Positions 24,354-37,142 of a stretch of DNA of 64,000 bases are shown one piece after another. Both the position numbers and the translations under genes were made by a program. Under the pieces are notes generated by a model. It searched no databases. It was not told where the DNA came from and was given only the letters and a program-made list of their open reading frames with translations. Numbering within the stretch: position 1 is the stretch's first letter; the number at the start of each line of letters is the position of its first letter. Source of the DNA: Tupaia tana (lineage: Eukaryota; Chordata; Mammalia; Scandentia; Tupaiidae). The stretch covers positions 86,564,139-86,628,138 of the forward strand of contig JAKSZU010000009.1 in the NCBI GenBank assembly GCA_026018925.1, given 5' to 3'.

Positions 24354-26935
24354 AGTGCCACAGTTTTTTAGTCCATTCATCCGTACGGGAGCATTTGGGT
24401 TGGTTCCATGTCTTAGCAATCGTGAAAAGTGCCGCAATAAACAGATGTGCAAGCACTTTTCCAATGAAGAATTCTTCTGTCCTTTGGGTAGATGCCAAGG
24501 AATGGGATTGCTGGATCATATGGTAGTTCTATTTGTAGACTTTTGATGAATCTCCAAATTGTTCTCCACAGTGGTTGGACCAATTTACATTCCCACCAGC
24601 AGTGTAAGAGAGTTCCCCTTTCACCACACCCCCGCCAACACATCATTTTTTTTTTTTTAATCTTAGACATTCTGACTGGGGTTAGGTGGTATCTCATTGT
24701 TGTTTTGATCTGCATTTCCCTTATGATGAGGGATGTTGAACATTTTTTCATATGCCTTTTGGCTATTCATATGTCATCTTTAGAGAGTGTTTTTTTTTCA
24801 ACTCCTTCTCCCATCTTTTAATAGGGTTTATCATCTTTTTTCCAAACAGCTTCTTTAGTTCCTTGTGTATTCTAGTTAACAGTCCCTTATCTGATGCATA
24901 ATTTACAAAAATATTTTCCCAATCTGAGAGCTGTTGATTCACACTAATTACTGTGTCTTTTTCCACGCAGAAACTTCTTAGTCTGATGTAATCCCACTTG
25001 TCTATTTTGGGGATTATCGACTGTGCTTTGGGGGTCTTATGTAAGAAGTCTTTCCCTACCCCAATGTCTCCCAGAGTTTTCGCAGTGTTTTCTAGAAGCA
25101 GTTTAATAGTTTGGGGGTCTTAGATTTAGATCCTTGATTCACCCTGACTTGATTTTTGTCAAAGGTGAGAGGTAGGGGTTCAGATTCATCTTTCTACAGG
25201 TGGAAATCCAGTTTTTCCAGCACCATTTTTGAAGAGGTTTTCCTTTTCCCACTGGATTGACTGGTACCCCTTGTCAAAATTCAGTTGACTGTATGTTTGC
25301 AAATTTATTTCTGGAGACTCTATTCTGTTCCACTGGTCCACATGTCTGTTTCTGTGCCAGTACCATGCTGTTTTGAATACCATAGCTTTGTAGTGTATTT
25401 TTGGGTCAGGAAGTGCGATGCTGCCCACTCCACTCTTTTTGTGCAGAATTGCTTTGGCAATACACGGTCTTTTATGATTCCTGACAAACTTTATGGTTGT
25501 CTGTTCTAGATCTGTGAAGAATGTGTCTGGTACTTTGATGGGGAATGCATTAAATATATAGATTAATTTGGGTATAATTGCCATTTTGATTATATTAATT
25601 CTTCCAATCCAAGAACATGGGATATCCTTCCACTTTTTTGTGTCATTTTCAGGTTTTTTTTTTAAGCTTCTCATAGTTTTTCTTGTGGAGGCATTTAACT
25701 TATTTGGTTAGATTTATCCCTAAGTATCTTATACTTTTTGTGGCTATGGTTAATGGAATAACTTTTTTTAGTTCTATCTCAGTCTGCCTGTTGTTCATAT
25801 ATAGAAATGCTGTAGGTTTCTGGATATTAATTTTGTATCCTGCAACTTTACTGTACTCATGTATTACTTCCAGAAATTTTTTCATGAAAATCATTGGGTA
25901 TTCTATGTATACAATCATGTCATCTTCAAGTAGAGAGAGTGTCACCTTTTCTTTTCCTATTTGAATGCCTTTTATTTTGTCCTCTTTTCTGATTGCATTG
26001 GCAAGAACTTCCAGTACTATATTGACGAGTAGTGGAGAAAGTGGGAATCCTTGTCTTGTACCAGTTTTTAGTGCAAAAGCTTTTAGTTTTTCTCGATTCA
26101 GGATGACGTTTGCTATGGGTTTTACATAGATGCTTTTATTGTGTTGAGAAATGACCCTTCTATGCCAATTTTGCTGAGTCTTGATCATGAAAGGGTGTTG
26201 TATCTTATCAAATGCTTTTTCTGCATCAATTGATCTAACCATATGGTTTTTATCTTTCTTCCTGTAAATATGGTGTATTACATTTACAGTTTTGTGTATG
26301 TTGATCCGACCTTGCATTCCTGGAATAAAGCCTACCTGACCATGATGCTTAATCTTTTTTCTAAGTTCTTGGATACCATTTGCTAGTATCCTGTTGAGAA
26401 TCTTTGCATCTATATTCATCAGGGATATTGGTCTATAGTTTTCCTTCCTTGTTCTGTCTTTATCTGTTTTAAAGATAAAGGTGATATAGGCTTCATAAAA
26501 TGAATTAGGGAGAGATTCACCCTTCTGGATCTTTAGAAATAACTTGATCAGAATGGGAGTTAACTCTTCTTCAAAAGTTTTATAGAATTTGGAGGTGAAG
26601 CCATCAGTGCTAGGGCTTTCCTTTGTTGGGATGTTATTTATTACTGATGCCATCTCCTGGCTTGTTATGTGCCTATTCAGACTTTCTATCCTCCTGGCTC
26701 AATCTAGGTAGATTATATGTGTCCAGGAATTTGTCCATATCATCCAGATTATCTTCGTTCTTGGCATATAGATGTTCATAGTGTCCTCTAATAATGTTTT
26801 GTATTTCTACTATGTCTGTTATTATTTTGCCTGCTCCATTGCAGAGCTGATTGACCTGGTTCCTTTCTCTCTTCTTCTTAATAAGTCTCACTAGTAGTGT
26901 ATCAATTTAGTTTACCTTTTCAAAGAACCAGCTTT

Positions 26936-27198
26936 GGGACTAGCAGTTAGCATAGTGGCTATGTCACTGGACTCCCACATAGTCGACCACGGTTTGCGTC
27001 CCGGACCCAGTGGCTTAAAACTCACACTGGGCGCATGTGCGTGCATGCCCAAGATCCTGAGAGGAGAATGGAGGAGAAGGCATTGCAGTGTGGCCATCCC
27101 CCCTGGGGGGTGATTTCTTGCTTTCTGTCTCTCTGTCTCTCTCTGTCTGTGTGGAGAGTGCACGCGCCCTATAGCAAAAACCACTCCAAAAAAAAAAA
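26936..27198 (+). mobile_element. tRNA-derived SINE with 14-bp target duplication
   Basis: AAAGAACCAGCTTT at 26922-26935 and 27199-27212. The head, B box, CT tract and A tail are all present. Confidence 0.95.
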
Positions 27199-28350
27199 AA
27201 AGAACCAGCTTTACTTTCATTTATTTTCTGAATAGTGCATTTTCTATTTCATTTAATTCTGCGTGGATCTTTATTATTTCCTTTCTCCTGGATATTTGTG
27301 GATTTTTTTCCTTTTGCTTTTTCAATTCTCTGAGGCATGATGTTAGGTGATCCATTTGCCTTCTTTCCATCTTTCTCTTAGGTCTACTAATTGCTATGAA
27401 CTTCCCTCTCATGACTGCTTTTACATTGTTCCAATGATTATAGAAACTTGTGTCCTTGTTGTCATTGGCTTCCATGAATGTTCTGATTTCAGTCTTTATT
27501 TCTTCAATGGTTGTGGAGTTACTCAGGAGTAGGTTATTTAGTTTCCATGTATTTGAGTATTTTTCAGGATTTCTCTTGAAATTAAACTCAAGTTTAATTC
27601 CATCATGTTCAGAGAAGATGCTGGATATAGTTTCTATGCCTTTGAATCTGTAAAGGCTTGCTTTGTGCCCTATGATGTGATCAATCTTTGATAAGCTTCC
27701 ATGTGGCAGTGAGAAAAAAGTGTATCTCGTGGTTTTTGAATGGAAAGTTCTAGACATGTTTGTTAAGTCCATTTGATTTATGATATGATTTAGATCCTTT
27801 ATCTCTTTACTTACTTTTTGTTGAGGTGATCTGTCCAGAGGGAATAGTGCAGTGTTGAGGTCTCCAACAATTAGTGTGTTGCAGTCTATCTCCCCTTCTA
27901 GATCTAACAGTCTTCTCTTCACATATTTGGGTGCTCCTGTGATAGGCGCATAGATATTAATAAGCATTATATCTTCTTGATTGATTGACCCTTTTACTAA
28001 AATATAGTGCCCTTCTTTGTCTCTTCAAACAGTTTTTGTTTTAAAGCCTATTTTGTCAGAAATTAGTATTGCAACTCCAGTTCTTTTTTGTTCGCATTTG
28101 CATGGAAAACTTTTTTCCAACTCTTCACTCTCAGTCTACATATGTCTTTATCCATGAAGTGGGTTTCCTGTCGGCAACAGATTAGAGGGTTTCTGTTTTT
28201 CAATCCATTCGGCCAGTCTGTGTCTGTTGATTGGAGAATTTAATTCATTAACATTCAATGTTATTATTGATGTTACTGGATCTTTCCCAATGTTTAAGTT
28301 TTCCATTGTCTTAGTTGCCTTTTACTCCTTTGTTTCTGGCTGTTACTTCT

Positions 28351-29215
28351 TTAGTTTTCCTGGAATAGTACTTTCTTCAGGGTTTCTTGGAGAGCTGGAC
28401 TTGTGTTGTCAAATTCTTTCAGGTTTTGTTTGTCTGAGGAGATTTTAATATTTTTTCCCATATAAAGGATAATCTTGCAGGGTATAATAATCTTGGTTGA
28501 AATTGTTTCTCTCTTAAGACTTTCAATACATCTTCCCATTCTTTTCTTGCTTGCATTGTTTCCGTTGAGAAGTCTGATGTTAGCTTGATTGGGTGACCTT
28601 TGTAAATCACTTGTTGCTTCTCTCTTGCCAGTTTTAGTATCTTATCTTTATCTGTGGTCTTTGCCAGTCTGTCTAAGATGTGCCTTGGAGAAGGTCTTCT
28701 GGGATTGATTCTCTTTGAGGTCCTTTGAATTTCTTTTGTCTGGAAGTTTGAGTGCCTCTCTAGAATTGGGAAATTTTCTTCCAAGATTTCATGAAATAGA
28801 TTTTCTGTGCCCTTAATTTCTTCATCTTCTGGGATACGAATTACTCTGATGTTAGGGCATCTAATGGAATCTAGTTTTTCTCGTTTATTATCCTTATCTG
28901 TTTTTTGTTGTGGTGGTGGTTGTTATTTTCTCTATCTTTTTGGTGATTTTCTCTAGGTCAGAAGTTTTATCTTCTACCTCAGAAATTTGATCTTCAGCAT
29001 GGCCTAATCGATTTTTAATACTTTTGAGAGTGTTTCTGATTTCCTGTATTACAGACTTCACCTCTAATAGTTCCATCTGATTCTTTTGTTAGTGTGTCCA
29101 TTTCTTCTTTCATATCGTGGAAGAACTTTCTCATCTCCTGTAGTTCATTGTCTCTTTTCTGTTCCAACTCATAGAATTTGTTCACCGTGAATGATCTAAA
29201 TTCTTTCTCGGACAT
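28351..29215 (-). pseudogene. L1 ORF1 relic
   Basis: Pieces 29215-29015 (starts MSEKEFRSF, coiled coil begins RDNELQEMRKFF), 29076-28894, 28784-28419 (MEENFPILERHSNFQ, RHILDRL, YKGHPIKLTSDFSTET) and 28539-28351 (ends LFQEN). The order matches the open ORF1 at 56285-57286. The coiled coil lacks an 11-residue stretch present in the ORF1-only family after RDNEL. Confidence 0.85.
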
Positions 29216-29500
29216 TTTGTTAACGTCCTCTGTTTTTTCAAGAAATCGAAGGGACTCACTGTGTTATTTTGATGGAGACATATTTTCTGCTTTATTCAGT
29301 CCTGAGGCTCTTCTTCTACTTCTAACCATTGGGAGATGTGTTCATTTTGAAATACCTTTTAAGAGAACGTTTCCTCAAATTGGAGCAAGTGTGTTTCCCT
29401 TTTGCTGTGGACTTAAGACTGCTAAAGTCTCTCTTCTGTTGTGTTTAGCAATGTGATCCAAGGAGGATTATTCTACTCTGGTGTATGAAGAAAGTATCTC

Positions 29501-29872
29501 CTGGCTGACAGAGATAGTGATCTCTGGCTTGGGTGTCCCAGGGCTGGAGCTGGGCGGGGAGCTCTGCCTCAATATCCCTTATGCCAGGGGTCTGAAGATG
29601 GAAATGGTGTAGCTGTAGAGCTGAGGGTGTTCCTGGCTGACAGAGATAGGGGTCTCTGGCTTGGGGGTCCTGGGGCTGTGGTGGGGAGTCCTGTCTCAGT
29701 GTCCCTTATGCCAGGGGTCTGAAGAAGGAAGTGGGGTGGCTGTAGAGCTGAGGGTGTTTCTGGCTGACAGAGATAGGTTTTTCTGGCTTGGTGGTCCCAG
29801 GGCTGGATCTGGGTGGGAAGCCCTGGCTCAGTGTCCCTTACGCCAGGGGTCTGAAGATAGAAATGTGTGAGC
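29501..29872 (-). repeat. Tandem units in L1 5' UTR, about 130-bp period, three copies
   Basis: 'ctggctgacagagatag' starts at 29501, 29633 and 29760, and each unit ends with 'ccaggggtctgaaga'. Units are about 80-90% alike by eye. In rodent L1 such 5' monomers are promoters; that role here is inference. Confidence 0.85.
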
Positions 29873-30910
29873 ATTTTTAATATGCACTTTAGCTGTTTGT
29901 ATGTCTTCCTTGGAGTGTTATCTGTTCAGGTCATTTGCCCTTCTTTTTATTGGATTGATTATTTTTAGTGGGGGATTTGCTGCTTGAGTTCCCTGTAGAT
30001 TATTGTTATCAATCCCTTATCTGAAGCAAATATATTCTCCCACTATGAGGTTTGTCTCTTCACTTTAATTATTGTTTTTTGTTTTGTTTTGTTTTTTTTT
30101 GTTATGCAGCTTTTTATTTTGATGTGATCCCACTTCTCTATTTTGGGGTGATTCCAAGAGTTTTTTTCTATGTTCTTTTCCCTAGTAGTTTTATAGTTTG
30201 AGAGGTTTTTTTTATTTATATCCTTGATTCATTTTTTTTTTTAGTGTTTTCCCTATAGAGCACGTGTGCTTGCCAGACAAACAGAGAGAGACAGAGAGAC
30301 AGCGAGAAATCATCCCCCAGGGGGGATGGTCATGCCACAATCCCTTCTTCTCCATTTTCCCCTCGGGATCTTGGGCACACACGCACACGCACCCGGCATG
30401 AGTTTTAAGCCACCGGGTCCGGGACACGAACCGCGGTCGACTATGTGGGAGTCCAGCAACATAGCCATTACGCTAATTGCTGGTGCCCTCCTTGATCCAT
30501 TTTGAGTTGATTTTTGCTTATGGTGGGACAAAGGATTCCAGTTTCACTTCTCAGAAGATGGGTACCTATTTTTTCCAGGATCATTTGCTGAAGGGATTTT
30601 TCTTTTCCTCACTGGATTATCTTGTTTCCTTTATCAAAGATCAGGTGGCTGTTTTGAGGGTTATTTGTGAGTCCTATGTTCTGTTCCATTGGTCTATATG
30701 CCTGTTTTTTCTGTGCCAGTACCATATAGTTTTGATTATCAGAGCTTTGTAATATATTTTGGGGTCATTGAGTGAGATGACTCATATTTATTCTTTTTGT
30801 ACAGTATTATTAGTATGATATAGGGTCTTTTATGACTCCCGACAAATTTTGTAATTAAATTTTCTAATTCTGTGAAGAATATCTCTGGTATTTATTTATG
30901 GGATACAACA
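29873..30910 (-). mobile_element. L1 ORF2 C-terminal part, antisense, older copy
   Basis: Text parallels 24750-25560 (for example 'cttatctgaagcaaatatattctccc'). No 3' end is visible: it begins where the full-length L1 ends at 29872. A SINE lies at 30236-30488. Confidence 0.8.
30236..30488 (-). mobile_element. tRNA-derived SINE with 15-bp target duplication
   Basis: TCCTTGATTCATTTT (30221-30235) and TCCTTGATCCATTTT (30489-30503), 14 of 15 alike. The body is near consensus. Confidence 0.94.
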
Positions 30911-31115
30911 TCAATTAAAAATAAAATTCAAAAAAGAATAAAAGGGAGTGTTGTGCAACTGCACTTAAAACTTGGATTAGGGAAATGATTATCTAGGAAA
31001 TGTAAGTCACCAAATCGAATACATGAGATTGAGAAATCTTAGTAGATAAATTGCCTAGGAAGACTTTGAAGAAGTTATCAAATATCTACCCCCTTTTACT
31101 ACTTACCCACTCGCC
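30911..31115. repeat. Locally repeated block, copy A
   Basis: From 'caattaaaaat' to 'ttatcaaatatctaccc' this matches 33453-33580 plus 33940-34010 in the same orientation (for example 'gtctaggaaatgtaagtcacca' against 'atctaggaaatgtaagtcacca'). It matches no family I know. Confidence 0.75.
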
Positions 31116-31519
31116 TTCTTCAATGTTTTAGCATTTCCCAAGATGGACTCTATTTCTGTTTGTCCTCTGCTATGCAGTAAGCTCCTCAAGAAATAAGGCA
31201 GGAGCGTGAGTGGTCAGCAGCAAGGTCAGTCCTTTACCTTTAACCTCCAGGTGAGTCATACAATGGCCTCATTCAACAGAGACAGCTTTTGGGGTATCTC
31301 CTAATCAAAAGGGTGCTGACTCAGGCTCTGATGTCATCTGTTGCTTGGGTAAATTTCTTCAACCACCTATTTGAAGGCTCAAGTGGGTACCACTCTGACA
31401 ATTACAATTCTTGGTTACTTGTCATCAATTGGCTAAACAGAAATTAATATTTTGATTAATATATTGTAGTAGAGTTAAAAGTCCAAAGTCTTCCTGGTCT
31501 CCCACAGTGTTTCCCCTCA
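31116..31519. other. Unique interval
   Basis: No gene or repeat recognised. Confidence 0.4.
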
Positions 31520-31750
31520 TTCAGTGCTTTACTGAATCAGAGAATGTTATACCTACACAAAACCTTTAGAGACTACATAGTCCAACATTTTATCCTTACA
31601 ACCGTAGCATTCTCATTTTGCAAGTGGAGAAATGAACACTTCAGGGAGTGAAGAAAAATGTCTGCAGTCAAAGAATATAAATGTGTTAGCATTAAGAATG
31701 AAATCCAAGATTTCTTGCCCTCATCTACTGCTCTTTCCATGCATGCCATA
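31520..31750 (-). mobile_element. MIR-type SINE relic
   Basis: 'tagtccaacattttatccttaca...cattttgcaagtggagaaatga...ctactgctctttccatgcatgcca' follows the complement of an old MIR-class SINE in order. Subfamily not assigned. Confidence 0.5.
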
Positions 31751-33452
31751 GATTATAGTTTAAACAATTTAAGTCTGCCAATCAGTTACTAAAATACAGT
31801 AAGAAGAGGAGGGAAAACTAGGACCTATATGCTGAAAAAAAATGAGAAAAGAAAGGTTAAGAATATGTAAGTGAGTAATTTATAAGAACACCTGTCTAGA
31901 CTGATTTCACTCTAAAAATACCTTTTTACAACTGTTTTCCCTGGTCTGACACCAGCCTTACTGTGGGTAACTCACAGTACTGTAGACTGACTTCTCTTGA
32001 TAAAAAGTTCCATTCTATTTTTAAAAATTTAAAAATTTGAAAAAGTCCTCACCACTCCCTAAAGTCTCATACCAGGCAAACCCGAAGCATAAACAATGCA
32101 CAATTATGCTGGTATACATCAACTATGTGTGCTTGTGCTTCTCTATCTGCACGTATAGGTACTCACATATGGACATAAAACCAGTCATCTAGCACTGTAT
32201 TAGTCAATGTCATCCTCATGCAAAGGTATTGGAACAAAATGAGCTCCCATAAACTCGTGTATTATGATAGGAAGTTAGCTACTAATGAGTGGGCAGCTCT
32301 AAGAGAATAGCAGAAGGACACATGTCACATCAATCACAATTTATCACGAGTTACAAACACACCTTCCAGGAGATGCCTTCTTCCCACCTAGCCCCTGGTA
32401 CCAGAAAGGTGAAGAAAATACCATTTCTCTTCCTTGGTACATAAAGAAGACACACAGGGATGATTGTAAATTTCTCTCTTATCATCCCTCATGAATACAA
32501 AAAGACCCAACCAATAATTTAGGTCAACATGCTGATTCCCAGCAGGGTGATAAACTAATTGGGCAGTCTATCCTAACTAAACATCCTGGCTCACATTGGA
32601 CATAAGCAGTTAGGTCATCAAATTCCTCAAATTCTTCACCTGTGAGAGAAATACACAAACACAAGAAAAAGCCCTTGAATTCAAACAAAAAACATAGATA
32701 GTGTGACAGACCTCCCACCATTAAATATTCATAATCACCTCTAGTAATAAAAATAACATCTAACCAGTTCCAAACACAGTTGCTACCTAGCAACCTGTCC
32801 ACCCAAAAGCCTTTTGGGTCTACTTCTTTTCTAAAATCTTTCTTTCCTATTAAATCCTCTTTTCTACCTACTTTTATTGTGGTTGTGGCTTTATTTTACG
32901 CCTAGGGACAGGTCTCTAATTTTAGTGATCTGAACCCAAAGAACGAAGGACTTCACAACGAAGCTCAACGCTCTCCCATCTTATGACGGTATGGTCCTAG
33001 GACAAAACATATCTCCCCACACACATGTAATTATGCAATCAACTGAGTGCAAGAGAACTAGATGAAAATATGTCTGCACATACATGCATGTGTGTAACTT
33101 CTCAGCTGACTTGGTTTTAGGAGAATATTGGCATGACTCCACTAAAGCTGCTCATATACAAAACTATTTAGGGTAAGATCCTCCAATGCATGGCTGTCCT
33201 AGATTCTGGGGACCAGATTCTTGAACAGAGGATCCCAATTAATCTGATCTTTCCTAACTGTCACCCCTACCATTGTCCCTGGAGGCAATAAACCCTGTTC
33301 TGCTTCTGAATTTCAGGGAAGCACAGTTCTCAACAATGGTATTTTAGCAGCCTTATTGATGCTTCTGTTTATTGTGTAGATTTAATTATTCCACATTGTA
33401 AACATAGATCAAAAATCACATTGTATTCCATAAATAAATACAATTATTATGT
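31751..33452. other. Unique interval; possible old LTR end at 32700-33000
   Basis: No coding sequence. 32840-33000 ('cctattaaatcctcttttctacc...gtggctttattttacgcc') has the look of an LTR poly(A)/U5 region, but no boundaries or second LTR are visible. Confidence 0.3.
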
Positions 33453-34025
33453 TTCAATTAAAAATGAAGTTTTAAAGACTAAAAAGGAGTGTTATGCAAT
33501 AGCATTTGAAAACCTGGATTAGAGAAATTATTGTCTAGGAAATGTAAGTCACCAATTGAATGCATGAGATTGAAAAATTTGGGGCCAGCCGATAGCATAG
33601 CAGTTACATCACTGAATTTCCACATGGTCAAATGAAGTTTGAGTCCTGGACCCAGTGGCTTGAAAATCATGCCAGGAATGTGTGTGCATGCCCAAGATCC
33701 GAGGAGGAGAATGAAAGAGAAGGACTACAACATGGCCATCCTACATGAGGAGTGATCCTCACTTTCCCTCTCATTGTCTCAATCTTTCTCTCTCTCTCTC
33801 TCAGCAAGCAAACATACCCTAAGGCAAAAGTCTCTAAAAGAGAGAGAAAGAGATTTAAAACTTCTTACTAGAATGCTGTAATGATACACAATGATTGAAA
33901 ATAAATAGTAAATTTATTAAATTAAAAAATAAAATAAAAGTAAAAATTCTTAGTAGATTAAGTGCTCAGAAGGAATTTGAGAAATTTATCAAATATTTAC
34001 CCTCTCCTACCTACCCAGCCACTCC
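33453..34025. repeat. Locally repeated block, copy B, split by a SINE
   Basis: Same block as 30911-31115, interrupted at 33581-33860 by a SINE absent from copy A. Text resumes with 'attcttagtagattaagtgctcagaagg'. Confidence 0.75.
33581..33860 (+). mobile_element. tRNA-derived SINE, old copy
   Basis: Head 'ggggccagccgatagcatagcag' and worn B box 'gtttgagtcctgg'. Tail carries a CT run (33786-33802) followed by a GA run. Confidence 0.85.
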
Positions 34026-34653
34026 ATTTGGCGACTTGTACAGGTGGGATATTCTAACAGGACACAAGATTAAGGAGTTAATGGGATATATTATAGTTTC
34101 ATAGGTTATAGGGTATGTATGACAGAAATACTCTAGGGGGTTGTGAGCAGAGAAATGACTTAATATGGCATAAAAGGCAATGTCTGGTATTTCAATGAGA
34201 AACTTGAAGCAGAAGGTCTAGTTAGGATGCCTTTGTATAAACAGAGGTGTCAGATGATGGTGTGTTGTACCAGAGAGATGCATGTGGATGGGGGGTGTGA
34301 AGTGCAAGGATTTGGAGTCTTTTATGAAGGTAGAAATGACAGGATACACAAAATATGGGATGATAGTGAAAAGAATCAAAAGAGTTTGTGTCCTGAGCAA
34401 GGGAAAAGTTGTAGTTTCCTCTTCCTAAGATGGAAAAATTATAGGATGAATAGATTTGACAGGAAGGAAATCAAGGGTTCAGTTTCATGTACAATTATTT
34501 AGAATTTAAGATAAATATCAGAGATTCATATGGTGATATTGAGTAAGCAATGGAACATATGTGCCTGGAGTCCAGGGAGATGTCTGGGCTTGAAATATTA
34601 ATGCCTGAATCCTCTATGCATGGAAAAAAAAGATATGCAATATGTATGATTAC

Positions 34654-34920
34654 TTTTATTTTTATTTTATTGAATTTTTTGCTATAGGTCAGGTGTGCTC
34701 ACCAGAGAGGACAGTGAGAGATAGGGAGACAGAAAGTGAGAAATCACCTACCGGGAGGGATGGCCACACTGCAATCCTTTCTACTCCATTCTCCTCTTGG
34801 GATTTTGGGCATGCACACACACACACCAGGCATGAATTTCAAGCACTGGTTCTGAGACTTGAACTGTGGTCAATCACATGGGAGTCCAGTACCTTAACCA
34901 CTGTGGCACCTTCTGGTCCC
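34654..34920 (-). mobile_element. tRNA-derived SINE with 16-bp target duplication
   Basis: CAATATGTATGATTAC (34638) and CAATATGTGTGATTAC (34922), one mismatch. Inserted in L2. Confidence 0.92.
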
Positions 34921-35298
34921 TCAATATGTGTGATTACTAGAAAGTGAGCCTAAGTAAAGGGAAGGCATCTGAAAGGTGAACCCTAGAGCACTCTAATGCA
35001 GATAAGTCAATGAGGTAAAGAGTAACTAGCCACAACTCTAAAAAGTAACAGACACTAAGGGAGAAGAACCAAGAGGCACAAATGTCCCATAAACCAAGTG
35101 AGGTAAGCATTGTATTATATGGAAGAGGAAGTTATTAACAGCGACAACTTCTACTTGGTCAAATAAGACAAGCACTAAGAAATAGCTACTAGGTTTAGCA
35201 ACATACAGATTACTTGAGTACTTTGAGAAGAGCTATTTTGGTGAAATGGTGAGAACACAAACTTCTTTGGGGTGGTTCAAGAAAAAATAAAAATAGGA

Positions 35299-35530
35299 GG
35301 GCCAGCAAGTGGTGTAGTGGTTAAGGCATGGGACTGTGGCTTGAGTCCTGGACCCAGCAGCTTGAAACACATTGTGCACGTGTTCATGCGTGCCCAAAAT
35401 CCAGAAAGGAGAATGGAGGAGAAGGAATTGCAGCATGGCCATCCCCTGTGGAGGGTGATTTCTCAGTTTCTGTCTCTCTGTCTTTCCAGTGAGTGCATGA
35501 GCCCTAATAACAAAAAATCGCTCTGAAGGA
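35299..35530 (+). mobile_element. tRNA-derived SINE, diverged, head shortened
   Basis: Head 'gggccagcaagtggtgtagtgg' lacks about 20 bp before the B box ('gcatgggactgtggcttgagtcctgg'). Central block and CT tract are present. Confidence 0.88.
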
Positions 35531-36050
35531 AAACAGGGAAAGTTGAGAAATTAAAAATAGATGATTTTTGAGGAGCTTTGCTATAAAAATCAGATGATAA
35601 TGTAGTAGATAGAGGAGAACATGCAGTTGAGGTAGTTTTTTTTTTTTTTTTCTTTCTTGCTTATTTTAAGATAAGAGACTTTGCAGAATGTTAGTGTACT
35701 GATAGGAAGCACAAAGAAGAGAAAGGTAAATTGGTGAGGTGGCAGAGAACACTGGGAGCATGGCTTGAGCCATGCATTGAATACACAAGAAGACATTAAA
35801 TCAAGTGGTCACATGAGGACTTCAGTTTTCACAGGAGTGTGGATAATACATACATAATGACAAGAGAAAAGGCAAAGTATACAGTCGCTGCAGGAAGGTG
35901 GAAAGGTTGTAAGACCTTTTCTTTATTTCCATGAGTTCAGTGTCATCAGCTAAGATTGTGGAGACTGTAAGTGTTCAAGTAGTAAGAGGAATTTATTGGA
36001 GAGAGGATAAAGTGTAAACTGCAATGTCTAAGATGGAATGACTGAATTAA

Positions 36051-37142
36051 GGAATTGTACAAAGTGTTCTTGGGGAAAAGTACCGTATTTCTAACACTGT
36101 TCTAGGCACAGGAGATGCAGCCATGGTCATGTACGTATGCAGCATATGTTCACTGTCAGGTGTTGGTTTGGTAGCAAGGTGGGGTGTGGAGCATTGGGAT
36201 GTGGTCGTACCTGCCTGGCCTTAGAACAAAGGATACATATTCTAGTCCAAACATCGGACTTGGCCCTACAAGGAACAAAACCTGCTCTGACTACCGCTTC
36301 GTCTTATGGAGGCTCAGGGATGGAGAATGGGGTGGGATTGTGTTGGAGCACTGAGGAATTTAGTGAATTACTCTTAGCTGAGAGTTAAGGTACTTTCCAA
36401 ACATAAGCCAGTCTCTGCCACAGATATTCCACTGAGCTTTGGTGTCAAATAACTGCCTTCTCATCCAGCTCTGTCTGGTTTCTGGTTGCAATGACAATGT
36501 GCCCAGATCCACTCTCTTAGGGTAAATGAGTGGGAGCCTGTCAATGCAGAGTGCATTGAGAGAGAAAGAGGAAATTCTTGCAAGTGAGAATAGCCTCATA
36601 TATTTAGGTCCTTTAGTGATTAGCACCTCCTCACCACTGCTATTCTCTCCCAAGCAAATACATCACCATTCATAGGAGGCAAGCTAGTTAGACTACACAG
36701 AGAGCCTTATTTAAGCCAGATAGCAGAGGCTTTTTATTAGGATCAGTTCCCAGATACATTTTATTATAATAGGAAGTCTTCATTTGCTTGTATTCCAAAG
36801 TTTTTTCACTGTGCTCTCACTAGAAGTGCTCTGTCTGGTAGGACTGGTGGGCAGCAAGTAATAAAACAATGTACTATAAGCCAGGTAACTTAATAGAGCT
36901 GGAGAAAGACACCTAATGCAAATGGAATGCTCTCAGCTGTGGGTTTGGGGCTACAGTAGGTTTAACCTGAGGGCACAAACTCTGAAATGCAAACAAAAAC
37001 ATTAATCCTTAATAGGGGACAGCCTACCTCACCCCAGCTCCCTCCTTCTTCTCCTTCTCTAAAGCATCCAAAAGGCAAAAATGAAGTTAGGAGTAGGGGT
37101 AGATAAGTCTTTAAGAGCTTAGCTGCCTTCCCCTCAGCTCAG
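36051..37142. other. Unique interval
   Basis: 'aacactgttctaggcacaggagatgcagccatgg' at 36094 may be another worn L2 piece. An 83-codon frame at 36137-36388 has no recognisable domain and is not called. Confidence 0.35.

Larger units (their letters stand above)
23940..28260 (-). pseudogene. L1 ORF2 relic with endonuclease and reverse transcriptase pieces
   Basis: Endonuclease: 27967-27221 (248 codons) shows NIYAPITGAPK, the IVGDLNT motif, SKIDHIIGHK and a degraded final motif read as SEHDGIKLEFN. Reverse transcriptase: 26653-25700 (317 codons) has the first catalytic Asp in SIDAEKAFD (residue 143), [10 protein letters not shown] (200-209) and the active-site box as LLEDDMIVY (242-250), where the family has FADD; both Asp are kept but the two preceding residues are changed. 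C-terminal pieces: 25674-25186, and 24751-24413 with the Cys-rich motif [14 protein letters not shown]. Stops separate the pieces and two SINEs split the gene. Confidence 0.88.
23656..29872 (-). mobile_element. Full-length L1, antisense, best-kept L1 in the window
   Basis: From 29872 down: tandem-unit 5' UTR (29872-29501 and on to 29216), ORF1 relic (29215-28351), ORF2 relic (about 28260-23940) and 3' UTR to the T-rich end at 23660-23700. SINEs are inserted at 24117-24353 and 26936-27198. Stops and frame breaks make it inactive, but long frames remain, so it is younger than the L1s at 5664 and 41190. Confidence 0.88.
34060..36050 (-). mobile_element. Long L2 relic, interrupted by two SINEs
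   Basis: In + strand order: 'gttgtgagcagagaaatgac', 'ggatgcctttgtataaacagag', 'gtgcctggagtccagggagatgtctgggcttgaaatatta', 'gaaccctagagcactctaatgc', 'tcaaataagacaag', 'gaggagctttgctataaaa'. These follow the complement of L2 over about 1.5 kb. No frame survives. Confidence 0.7.

Noticed and set aside
25683..25964. Plus-strand frames through 24500-27650
   Set aside because: Antisense shadows of the L1 ORF2 relic.
32480..33000. Solitary LTR
   Set aside because: Only a vague poly(A)/U5 look; no TG...CA ends, target copies or internal region visible.
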